From contig CAZDWS010000004.1 in the NCBI GenBank assembly GCA_964509295.1, positions 1 to 64,000 on the forward strand: DNA of 64,000 nt, written 5' to 3'. A program made the position numbers and the translations under genes. The notes under the pieces were generated by a model, which worked only from the letters and a program-made list of their open reading frames with translations, did no database searches and was not told the origin of the DNA. Of this stretch, positions 56,093 through 64,000 are shown one piece after another. Origin of the DNA: JBGSQR01 sp964509295. GTDB taxonomy: Bacteria > Desulfobacterota > Desulfuromonadia > Geobacterales > Pseudopelobacteraceae. The first letter of the stretch is position 1. Each line of letters starts with the position of its first letter.

Positions 56093-58486
56093 CTAATTTT
56101 TTGATAATCGAACCATTTCAGGCATGTCAATCCGGCCGATTTGATGCAAAACATCGGTCGCCCGATCCTTGAATCGCTGTTCCGACTGATTATCAAAGGC
56201 CAGCCAGGCCAGCTTGTATCCTCGCATTGCCAGATCCGGGTCATACTCTTCCAGCCAGTACTTGTCGATATCCTTCAACGCCTGCTCCAGGTGTGGCAGA
56301 GCAAGTTTTGACTTACCGAGATCAATCAGCATCCTGGACAATGCAAGACGCCAGAGCAGTTTTTCACGATGGGATGAACAGTTGCGCAGTTTCAACTGAA
56401 CAGTTTCCATGGCATCGATCAGCTTTCCCTTACGAACCTGGGTCTGCATTTCTGCTATATTTTTGCTGATTGCAAATTCAACGTTTTCATTGCATTCCGA
56501 ATCAACAGCATCAACTGCAGAATCAATAGAAGACGCCCCCTGAAAGGCGATCGTCTTAAGCCACTGTTTCGTGTCCGGTGTGGCAAACGGGGTACCATCT
56601 GAAAATGACAGTTCTTCCAGGCCCGGCAGACGATGAAGCAGAAAAGCAGTTTCTTCACAGACTGCATCGTGGGCCTTTTCATAACGGCTGCCCAGACGTG
56701 CCAGCGCTTCGGCTGTCAGGCGGTTGAGATCCAGCCATAAAATAAACTGGGAAAGCCTTGTTTCTGACGCTTTTAATAGCGCTTCCGGATCACCGTTATT
56801 CCTCAGACCAAGCAAGATATTTTTATCCTGTATCGTTGGCGGCTGTATTCTGGTAAGCCCATTGGTGGCTAGCGGCAGATCACTAACCAGATACCAGGCA
56901 GCTGTACGAGACAGTCGATAGGCATGCGGATTTGCCGGATCCTGCTGCAAAAGGAAGTAGGTGGCATCACCTATTCTGACCAGACCTTCATTTAGAGCTT
57001 TGCCGGCGTCCTGCAGAGACATTATTTTGCTGGAAATATTGTCATTGGATTTCTGTGACTTGGCTTCATTCGAGACTGATAATTGCTCTTCAATCGGTTC
57101 ATGAATATTTTGCAATAAAGCCTTTGATTCAGCTGTATCTTCAATTTGGACGGATATTTCGTTAAAAAACTCCTTGATTGGGCTTAATGAAGGACTGTTT
57201 TCCAGGTGTTCACTAAGGAAGTTGTCAATCCGGTTCAAATTTTCCTTGATCAGTTGCAGTTGGGCCGGAGGGAAGGAGATGTCCTTGACCTGCTTGAGAG
57301 CGGCCTCGGTCTTTTCCAGCCACCACTCAATAGATCTGGTACGGCCTCTCATGCGCACCTTCTGCGGATAGAGATCCTCCCAGAACCGTTCCAGCAGATC
57401 CAGATACAGCTTGAGGCCAACGGCAAAACCGTCGTTACGCCGCGTATGAATCAGGGCAACCGACAGATAGCTGGCCACCAGCAGATCTTTTGACTTGTTG
57501 AGCAAAATATCTGTTGAAAACCGACAGACCTTTTCCCAGTTCACGGTACCGGCTACTGCCGGAGAAGACAGTTTATCCACTTCGGTCTGCAGCTCATCAA
57601 ACGTCGGATCATAACGGACATCCGAGCCGCTGGGCTTATCCATGCTGACCGGCTGCTTCCCGAGCACGGACAGGTCCATGGAAGACTCTGCTCCGATCAA
57701 TTGCTCCCCTGAACCAACTGAAGAAACTGACCATAACTGGACGAAGTCAGATGGTTTCATCGGACGTTTAAAGACAGTCAAATAAGCCTTTTCAAGAGTT
57801 CCTCCAATAAAAATGGCATTGGGAAGCGCTTTAGCTGTCTCCTTGGACAATAAATGCCAGAGACTGACATGCATGATCTTGTCGTCACATAGACCACGAT
57901 CAAGACTAATAAACACCTCCGGTTTTTCAGCGTGGGCCGCGGCGGTCTTTTTCAGCTCTTTAAAATCCAGAAAAGAAGCATAGGGATCATTCACCGAGCC
58001 GACAAAGTTCAGCTCTTTTCTTTGCACAGCCAGTTGTGCCCAGTTTGCATCAGGAGGCCGGATAGTACGAATTTCCTCTTCCAGCTTTTTAAAATCAGTA
58101 AACTGACTGGCAGCTATGTATTCGATCTGACGCCAGGTCCTTTCTGCGGAAAACGGCAGAAGATCCCAGTTTTCCTGCCAGCTGCCAAGCTGTCCGGCCC
58201 CCATAATCACCAGCGGATATGGGCGACCGAGGCTATCACTACTAACCCTTACTACCCCACAGACAATTGAATTCTTACCTGCTTCCCTGGCCCAGAAGCG
58301 CCAGGAACAAAAGTCCGGAGATGCATTTTCTTTGCCGGTAAGCAACTGATATCCGTTTTCCACCCAGCTAAACAGACCGGTGACAAATGACGTTTCCTCA
58401 CCTAAACGGAAATAATCCTTGGCGGTCGGATGCTTGCCAAAAGCCGCCCATTTCCAATTTTTCTCATCTTCTATAATGTCCAACAC
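56093..58486 (-). CDS. TagF-TssA fusion protein
   Basis: A 797-residue protein. Residues ~10-250 match TagF (FGKHPTAKDYFRLG, FCSWRFWAREAG, GVVRVSSDSLGRPYPLVIM), a posttranslational negative regulator of T6SS assembly in some bacteria. Residues ~310-440 match the ImpA-related N-terminal domain of TssA (NWEKVCRFSTDILLNKSKDLLVASYLSVAL, GLKLYLDLLERFWEDLYPQ, RSIEWWLEKTEAAL), and the rest resembles VasJ-type TssA C-terminal helices. TssA guides sheath assembly and caps the growing tail. The GTG start at 58486 overlaps tssM by 16 bases with AAGGAG upstream. The fusion would link a regulator to the assembly cap. Confidence 0.85.
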   Translation of the reverse strand: MLDIIEDEKNWKWAAFGKHPTAKDYFRLGEETSFVTGLFSWVENGYQLLTGKENASPDFCSWRFWAREAGKNSIVCGVVRVSSDSLGRPYPLVIMGAGQLGSWQENWDLLPFSAERTWRQIEYIAASQFTDFKKLEEEIRTIRPPDANWAQLAVQRKELNFVGSVNDPYASFLDFKELKKTAAAHAEKPEVFISLDRGLCDDKIMHVSLWHLLSKETAKALPNAIFIGGTLEKAYLTVFKRPMKPSDFVQLWSVSSVGSGEQLIGAESSMDLSVLGKQPVSMDKPSGSDVRYDPTFDELQTEVDKLSSPAVAGTVNWEKVCRFSTDILLNKSKDLLVASYLSVALIHTRRNDGFAVGLKLYLDLLERFWEDLYPQKVRMRGRTRSIEWWLEKTEAALKQVKDISFPPAQLQLIKENLNRIDNFLSEHLENSPSLSPIKEFFNEISVQIEDTAESKALLQNIHEPIEEQLSVSNEAKSQKSNDNISSKIMSLQDAGKALNEGLVRIGDATYFLLQQDPANPHAYRLSRTAAWYLVSDLPLATNGLTRIQPPTIQDKNILLGLRNNGDPEALLKASETRLSQFILWLDLNRLTAEALARLGSRYEKAHDAVCEETAFLLHRLPGLEELSFSDGTPFATPDTKQWLKTIAFQGASSIDSAVDAVDSECNENVEFAISKNIAEMQTQVRKGKLIDAMETVQLKLRNCSSHREKLLWRLALSRMLIDLGKSKLALPHLEQALKDIDKYWLEEYDPDLAMRGYKLAWLAFDNQSEQRFKDRATDVLHQIGRIDMPEMVRLSKN

Positions 58487-61400
58487 CGTGCGATACTCCT
58501 TGGTGCCTGTCCCGACAATGTGGCGGTCTGTTGCAATATCGCCCCGCTGCCTATGAACTGGTAGTTCACCGTGATAGATTTAACACCCATACGCTCTAGT
58601 GATGCTTTTTCCCCAGGAAATTCCTGTGTTGAAAAGGTTCTTCTGCCGCCGCGCATATCCTTGAGAAAATCCGGGAAACCCTGCTGCCCCATGTAATGCC
58701 TGGTAAGTACCTTGTCTCCAACTTCGATCTGAAAAACCACATCACTGCATGTATCAGGCGACCATGAAAATGTCTTGCTGACCGGATAGTTATTGTTAAT
58801 CAGGTTCTGACTACTACCGCCGCATTGAATTTCCAGTCTTGTAGAATGTGGTTTGGTTTTGGCATCACTGTTTGCATCCGTGGGCAACCCCTTGATACCG
58901 ATGTTGTATGTCTGGGTTTTACCCATTGCCATTACTGCGGCCTGGGTTTTTGCGCCTTTTGCCATAAAGTTGAAGAAGTTGCCGTCAAACGGCATTTTAC
59001 CCCCCAAAACCTCCTTGGCTCGATAACCGGACACATTGCGGGCCAGAAATGGCGCCGCCGGTCCTTTGACAAATCGCCACACAAGGCCGTCAGGCCCAAG
59101 CAATGCCGGAATAGCCTGGTTATTGGGCATGCCCATTGTGGCGGCAAGCACCTGTTCTTCCCATTGTGCCTGCAGCTGTCCGGCGCTTTCCTTTAACATA
59201 TATGACCAGAGGAAATTGAATGGCCCATTCAACAGTTGTGCGAATAGTGGATCTACAGTTCCGCCAGCGACGCCGGACTTGATTCTGCCTGTTGCCGCAT
59301 AAGCCGCATACACTGGAGATTTGCTTGTTGCCGGTTCTTCTCCGAAAGTTTGCGAACATATCTGAAAGGCCAGGCTCTTGGAGGTTGTGGCCGGGGCAAT
59401 TGCGATTAATGCCGTACGATATTCCTGCCAGGCCTTGGATATGGCCATTTGCGATTCAATCTGTTGAGCTCCGGCTTCCTGTCCCACATTCTTTTGTATT
59501 GAAGTAATTATTTTTGCTCCGCCTTCAGCGGCCTTTTTAATAGTGTCCTTTTCCTGGACAAATCCCTGGGCTCTTGCAGCCTGCAGCTTGTAAACCTGTT
59601 GCAGCCAGTTCGGTATCTGTCCGCCTGTTGTAACGGAATCAAGCTCCAGAACGATTTTATCGAAAAGCTCGAAGTACGGCCCCTTGTCAGAGGCCATCTT
59701 TGCCGCCACCTGCTGCCACTCGGCGGCACCCCGCAAGCGTTCCTCACCCTTGTAAAATCCTGTGGCAAAAGCCTGCCATGAATCAATTGAAGCATTACGA
59801 TACCAGCCAGCAAAAGCTGTCTTATGGGGAGTAACAACACCTGGATCCTGTAATGAAGCCTCCAGCTCCGCAAAAAGCGAGTCGAGCAATTCCTTGCCTT
59901 TTCTCGTGTATGCAGGATTTACGCTTTTCTCTTCAGCGCCTGCCAGGCTTCCGCCCCAAAAATCCTTCAAAGTCACGGCGGGAAGGCCGCTCTGTTTATC
60001 TACCCAAACAGCCATCCATTGAAGATTTGACCCTTTGACGGCAATCAACTGTTTCAGCCAGGTCTGGAGAATTTCAATTTCTTTGCTGATTTCGCCTGAG
60101 CTTGTTCTCCATATAAGAGAAGACAGATACAGCGAACCAAAGGTCTTTTTGGCCTCAGGTGTGAGTCCTGCCGGAGATGAATTTAAGAGTGTGACATAGG
60201 CGGGTTGGGGTTTGGCCTGTAGTGCGGCCAGATCCTTTTCATTGATGCGAGCCTTGAGAATATTGATGCGCCGCACCAGATGAATCATGTACTGGCCATA
60301 AACATCGTCCGGTGTCGCCGGTGATATGCCGGTCATGGATGCATATAACTGCTTGTCGAAAGGGGTCAGAATTGTGGATTGAAACTGCGCGCAGAACCTT
60401 TCCTTCAGCTTTCTTTCAACCATAAGACTTTCATTCAGACCAAATCGTGGAATCCACCAGTGGCTGTTCTGCTCTTCCACCCTGACAATGTCCTTGCGAA
60501 AATGATCCATTGCGGCCAGGTCAGAAAGTAATTCACCACTAATAGCAGCAGATTTTGAGGTGCTGCTGGAAAAGTCGCGGATAGTTTTCATGTTTTTTAC
60601 AAAGGAGAAACTAAGCAGACCGCAGAAGGCAACACCCAGAATAATCCAGGAGGTTAAGCCAAGATTGCCGGTCAGGGCCTGCCACTCGATATATTTACGG
60701 GTAGGTGCAAGCAGAGCGCGATCCCTGGGAAGAATCTTGGCAAAAAAATCATGCAGAAACAGGCCATTATTGGTTCCGGGAAGCGCTTCTTCGGCTCCGA
60801 TCAGCCCCATGTTTTTGGTGAAATGAGATTGTGGATTTCCCTCCTGGCGACCACTGCTGAAGAATAGACCGCGCATCAATGGTGTTTCCTGGTAAGGATT
60901 CTCACGAAATGCGCCGGCCATGAAAGTTGCCAGTCCTTGTTTCAGGTTTTCAAATTCCTCCGGGAACAACAATAAAGCTGGATCGGCACCTTTGGCTTCA
61001 GGCTGGTGTAGCAGGTGCAAACGAAGATTCCTGAGCCTTTCGTCAATAGTACTTAAAGCCCGGGTTACAAAGCCACCCACATCTGGAGACATATCCTGAT
61101 TAATAAAACCCATTGGCTGATCTAGACTTTTTTCCGGTAACTGCTGACAGAAGCGGTTGACACCTTGAATCAGGTCGCATTTTGTCACCAGCACATAAAT
61201 AGGGAATTTGACTCCCAGCGCCCGCATCAGCTCATCAACCCGCTGCCTGATAATGTTGCCATCTGTTTCCAACTGTTCAGAAGAGCCATTCAGAAGCCTG
61301 TCTGCAGCAACTGTTACAATAAGTCCGTTTAAAGGCTCTTTCCGACGGTATTTCAGGAGCAATGCCAGGAATTTCTGCCACTCGTCCTTATCCTGCCCTT

Positions 61401-61950
61401 CATTTACAGGCATTGCATAACGACCTGCAGTATCTATTACTACCGACTGCTCGAAGAACCACCAGTCACACTGTTTTGTACCTGAAATACCCTGTACCCT
61501 GTTGATATCCCGCAGAGGTGAAGCCAGATGGGCACTGTTCAGAGAGGTTGTTTTGCCGGAACCGCTTTCGCCTATCACCATGTACCAAGGCAATACATAT
61601 AGTGGATTGCCAAGTTTCTTTAGATGAGACTTCTTTACTGTTTCAACTGCCGATTTCCAACGTTCCTGCAGGACTTTCATATCTGATTTTTCTTTTGTTG
61701 AAAGAGCTTTGGCAGCTGCCATATCTTGTTCGCTCATCTCATTGACAAAGTTTTGTTCCTTGCGCCTGATCCAGATTTTACGCAGGAAGAACCCGCCAAC
61801 ACCCAGACCGGTCAAAAACAGCGCCAGAAACAGTCCTACCCACCAAGGCCAGCTAAAAATCAGCACAATGCCGTATATCAACAAGCCAACCAGAATGACG
61901 GCAGCTATAATAAAAAATATCTTGAGGAACTTTTTAAATTTGTCTTTCAT
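58471..61950 (-). CDS. tssM: T6SS membrane-complex protein TssM (IcmF)
   Basis: A 1159-residue inner-membrane protein with two N-terminal helices (about 10-30 and 33-55), a cytoplasmic NTPase-like domain with intact Walker A (GESGSGKT, residues 127-134) and DTAGRY, another helix near 445-465 and a large periplasmic domain ending in the IcmF C-terminal beta region (GVKSITVNYQFIGSGA). The conserved segments LVTKCDLIQGVNRFCQQLPEKS and RDRALLAPTRKYIEWQ are typical. With TssL (one base gap) it makes the trans-envelope complex. TssJ, the usual lipoprotein partner, is not in the window. Confidence 0.96.
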   Translation of the reverse strand: MKDKFKKFLKIFFIIAAVILVGLLIYGIVLIFSWPWWVGLFLALFLTGLGVGGFFLRKIWIRRKEQNFVNEMSEQDMAAAKALSTKEKSDMKVLQERWKSAVETVKKSHLKKLGNPLYVLPWYMVIGESGSGKTTSLNSAHLASPLRDINRVQGISGTKQCDWWFFEQSVVIDTAGRYAMPVNEGQDKDEWQKFLALLLKYRRKEPLNGLIVTVAADRLLNGSSEQLETDGNIIRQRVDELMRALGVKFPIYVLVTKCDLIQGVNRFCQQLPEKSLDQPMGFINQDMSPDVGGFVTRALSTIDERLRNLRLHLLHQPEAKGADPALLLFPEEFENLKQGLATFMAGAFRENPYQETPLMRGLFFSSGRQEGNPQSHFTKNMGLIGAEEALPGTNNGLFLHDFFAKILPRDRALLAPTRKYIEWQALTGNLGLTSWIILGVAFCGLLSFSFVKNMKTIRDFSSSTSKSAAISGELLSDLAAMDHFRKDIVRVEEQNSHWWIPRFGLNESLMVERKLKERFCAQFQSTILTPFDKQLYASMTGISPATPDDVYGQYMIHLVRRINILKARINEKDLAALQAKPQPAYVTLLNSSPAGLTPEAKKTFGSLYLSSLIWRTSSGEISKEIEILQTWLKQLIAVKGSNLQWMAVWVDKQSGLPAVTLKDFWGGSLAGAEEKSVNPAYTRKGKELLDSLFAELEASLQDPGVVTPHKTAFAGWYRNASIDSWQAFATGFYKGEERLRGAAEWQQVAAKMASDKGPYFELFDKIVLELDSVTTGGQIPNWLQQVYKLQAARAQGFVQEKDTIKKAAEGGAKIITSIQKNVGQEAGAQQIESQMAISKAWQEYRTALIAIAPATTSKSLAFQICSQTFGEEPATSKSPVYAAYAATGRIKSGVAGGTVDPLFAQLLNGPFNFLWSYMLKESAGQLQAQWEEQVLAATMGMPNNQAIPALLGPDGLVWRFVKGPAAPFLARNVSGYRAKEVLGGKMPFDGNFFNFMAKGAKTQAAVMAMGKTQTYNIGIKGLPTDANSDAKTKPHSTRLEIQCGGSSQNLINNNYPVSKTFSWSPDTCSDVVFQIEVGDKVLTRHYMGQQGFPDFLKDMRGGRRTFSTQEFPGEKASLERMGVKSITVNYQFIGSGAILQQTATLSGQAPRSIARCWTL

Positions 61951-61951
61951 C

Positions 61952-62632
61952 TCAACCGGTCACCATCCTTAAAAAGTTTTCGCTGATTCCACCCAGTGTG
62001 AAGCGGTAAATGCCATACAGGATGCCGAACAGCAGCACCGGGCCGGCAAGACAGATAGCGGAAACGACACGTGATCCCACTCTGACTTTTTGTTTTCCGA
62101 TTTCTGAAGTGTTGTTTGGATAGGCTTCCGGAAACAGGTCTGTCCGTTCCAGTGAAGGTAGACCGACTGAGCTGCCCAGGAGCAGTTTAAGATTTGATGT
62201 TTTGATCTGCTCCAGCTGATATTCGTCGTTTTTATGACAGTACTTGCCGGTGAAACCCAAAGCCAGACAGAGATAGAAAACTTCGCGCACTTCACGCTGA
62301 TGCAATCCGATAGCTGTGAGACGATCGAAAAATTCCTCTCCTGCTGCAGTAGTGTTGTAATGCAAACGTTGCAGCTGGTCTTTCAGCCAGAAGCTTTTCT
62401 GGTTCCATGCCGAGCTGAGAATAGCCTCATCAACCCAGGCGCAGATAGCAAAGCGGGCTTGATCATAGTCATCTCTCGTGAATGCCCCCAAAGCAAGATG
62501 AGCCTCACTCTCAACCAGCAGCCGTCTTATATTGGACTTAACATCTTCATAGGCGGGCTGCCTGGACTCAACAGTTTTAAGAAGGTAAGTGACATAGGCC
62601 ATGGTTTCCATAAAACAATCGCTTAAATGCAT
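61952..62632 (-). CDS. tssL: T6SS membrane-complex protein TssL (DotU)
   Basis: A 226-residue inner-membrane protein of the DotU/TssL family. The cytoplasmic helical domain contains YDQARFAICAWVDEAILSSAW, HYNTTAAGEEFFDRL and EVFYLCLALGFTGKY, and the single C-terminal membrane helix lies at about 190-213. There is no C-terminal peptidoglycan-binding extension. It lies 5 bases after tssK and 1 base before tssM, in the usual KLM order. Confidence 0.96.
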   Translation of the reverse strand: MHLSDCFMETMAYVTYLLKTVESRQPAYEDVKSNIRRLLVESEAHLALGAFTRDDYDQARFAICAWVDEAILSSAWNQKSFWLKDQLQRLHYNTTAAGEEFFDRLTAIGLHQREVREVFYLCLALGFTGKYCHKNDEYQLEQIKTSNLKLLLGSSVGLPSLERTDLFPEAYPNNTSEIGKQKVRVGSRVVSAICLAGPVLLFGILYGIYRFTLGGISENFLRMVTG

Positions 62633-62637
62633 GGTTC

Positions 62638-64000
62638 TTATCTCCCCACTACCATGAGTTCTAGTTCTATATCAGCCGGAGCACTGTTCCAGTAAAGCGA
62701 CAGGTTGTGATTTTTTGCGACAGACGCCCATTGTTCGTCATGATGGTCAACGGAGAAGTAAATTGTGTTTGCCCGTCGAGGAAGTTCCTGGGGAGGAACC
62801 TGCAGATGATGCAAACTGATACCTGGAAGTGCTCTGGATACAAGGATAGGAAGATTTTCACGACAACTCAGTTTGGCAATATCTTCTAAGGCCAGAAGCA
62901 GCTCTTTAGGGTCTTCTTCCGTTTTTACGGCCAGATAGAAGCGGTTTTTACCTTCAAAAATTGCCGGTTTCAGGTCGGTTGCATAGTATGTTCCATCGTA
63001 AATCAGGCGCAGGACGTATTCCGGTCCTGCTGTTATTTCATCAAGCAGATGGGAAATCATATCCTGTGCTGCCGAGAAACAACCCCAAAGGTTACGGTGA
63101 TCATAATCAGGAATGACTTTTTTACCGTCCTCCAGCTCCCCAAGCACGCTGACCCGCTCTGAAAAGGAAGTCAGTTCCCCGATCAACTGCCGCAATAAGC
63201 CGTAAAAATGCCACGGATGGACCTGCTCGGCATGTGTATAGTGAAACAGAAGCGGAACATAACGGTTCACAGACCTCAGAGCCAAAAAATATACCATGTC
63301 GCGTGAGCCGAACTCGGCTGTCTGCACTCCCCTTTTGCTTTTGTGTTCTTCAAGCTGGTAGCCGCGTGCCGTGACCTGGTCCCTGATCTCCCTGATCAGC
63401 TTGTGCAGGGAATCTGATGCAGAAAATGAAATACATGGTGGAATAAAATCTTCTGATAGTCGTACATCAGCCCCAAAACGCTCCAATTGTGCAATTGGAA
63501 TCAGATCGTAATCACCCAGCCGGTCTCGCTCGGTTTCCCAGAAAATCTTCAGGGCATATTGCAGGCGCTTTACCTGACTTTCCGGGCCACCTGCGTGAAG
63601 ATCTTTAATATCTTCATAATCTGTTGTTGCGACAAATCTGGTTTGAACCGTTTCGATATTTTCCAGTGAATTTAGAACGGTGACATTTTCACCAGACTCA
63701 TTCCACTTTTTAAGCCCCAGATAGACGGTAAACGGTTTTCCCCCCTCAACCCAGGCTTCATTAAAAGCACGGGAATTGATAAGGGCATTTTCATGCAGAC
63801 TGGCAAATGTCCCATCAGAAAACAGAAAACTGCCTTCCTGAATATTAAATGATCTCGTACCCAGAGCCCCCTTGAGGATGGTCATCGCAGCTACCCCCCA
63901 AAAGTGAGGCTCAATAAATTTTTGATACGGTGCCAACAGCCCCTGGCAGGAACGATCAAATAATTGGAAATGTTGCGGCTGCAACAGACCGCCCTGATGC
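62638..64000 (-). CDS. tssK: T6SS baseplate protein TssK, 5-prime end outside window
   Basis: At least 448 residues of TssK, which links the baseplate to the TssJLM complex. The start lies beyond the right edge: reading upstream of MQPQHFQ the frame stays open as HQGGLLQPQHFQ, matching the usual W-EG-LRPQHFQ beginning of TssK. Further motifs are LKGALGTRSFNIQEGSFLFSDG, YLGLKKWNESG and the C-terminal LHHLQVPPQELPRRANTIYFSVD and LSLYWNSAPADIELELMVV ending. Because of the truncation, the true N terminus and upstream genes such as tssJ cannot be seen. Confidence 0.95.
   Translation of the reverse strand, partial: HQGGLLQPQHFQLFDRSCQGLLAPYQKFIEPHFWGVAAMTILKGALGTRSFNIQEGSFLFSDGTFASLHENALINSRAFNEAWVEGGKPFTVYLGLKKWNESGENVTVLNSLENIETVQTRFVATTDYEDIKDLHAGGPESQVKRLQYALKIFWETERDRLGDYDLIPIAQLERFGADVRLSEDFIPPCISFSASDSLHKLIREIRDQVTARGYQLEEHKSKRGVQTAEFGSRDMVYFLALRSVNRYVPLLFHYTHAEQVHPWHFYGLLRQLIGELTSFSERVSVLGELEDGKKVIPDYDHRNLWGCFSAAQDMISHLLDEITAGPEYVLRLIYDGTYYATDLKPAIFEGKNRFYLAVKTEEDPKELLLALEDIAKLSCRENLPILVSRALPGISLHHLQVPPQELPRRANTIYFSVDHHDEQWASVAKNHNLSLYWNSAPADIELELMVVGR

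Noticed and set aside
1..64000. CRISPR arrays, tRNA and rRNA genes, integrases, prophage
   Set aside because: No regularly spaced repeat series, tRNA-like cloverleaf, rRNA segment, integrase or transposase motif was seen; phage-like proteins (VgrG, TssE, sheath) belong to the T6SS.

Overview
The window looks like chromosomal DNA from a Desulfuromonadia (Geobacter/Pelobacter-type) bacterium of moderate, fairly AT-rich composition. The clues are malate dehydrogenase next to a 2-oxoacid:ferredoxin oxidoreductase operon (mdh-korD-korA), a complex I operon without the NADH-input subunits, and delta-proteobacterial style hybrid signalling proteins. No rRNA, tRNA, CRISPR array, integrase or transposase was found.

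Region 1 (1-6501, minus strand) is housekeeping: lepA, lepB, aspS, a LysM lipoprotein, mdh, and the start of the kor operon running off the left edge. Two perfect inverted repeats lie between these genes.

Region 2 (7113-18545, plus strand) is a tightly overlapping nuo operon: nuoA, B, C, D, H, I, J, K, an extra Mrp/NuoM-type antiporter subunit, an 83-residue two-helix protein, a NuoL-like antiporter with a lateral-helix tail, nuoM and nuoN. nuoE, F and G are absent, so the electron donor is probably not NADH (reduced ferredoxin is a reasonable guess). There are four antiporter-like subunits instead of three. The operon ends in a series of hairpins, the strongest of which lies inside the signal-peptide codons of the next gene, a hybrid sensor kinase (18625-21363).

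Region 3 (21407-64000, minus strand) is a large type VI secretion (T6SS) island, read from right to left: tssK (cut by the window edge), tssL, tssM, a tagF-tssA fusion, tssB, tssC, an M48 protease, an SH3 lipoprotein, a duplicated two-gene unit that flanks hcp on both sides, tssE, tssF, a tssG-tssF fusion, a 200-residue low-complexity protein, four small membrane proteins, vgrG, a TIGR02270-type HEAT-like protein, a ketoacyl-synthase-like pseudoenzyme, a DUF4150 PAAR-like tip, a small membrane protein, an FG-GAP-type anchored protein, a putative zinc-dependent phospholipase C effector, a cargo segment (small ORF, two DUF1566 proteins of which one is broken, a secreted LRR protein), DUF2169, DUF6484, an atypical response regulator, an unknown exported protein, a short Sel1 protein and clpV. 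tssJ is not visible.

The most unusual finding is the baseplate gene set: a complete TssF is encoded immediately upstream of a 932-residue protein that is TssG in its N-terminal third and a second complete TssF in the rest. Since the known baseplate wedge has two TssF per TssG, this would give a wedge with two different TssF chains, one covalently joined to TssG. Other points of interest are the TagF-TssA fusion, the duplicated unit around hcp, the phospholipase-like effector locus, and sequence scars suggesting replacement of cargo genes upstream of DUF2169.
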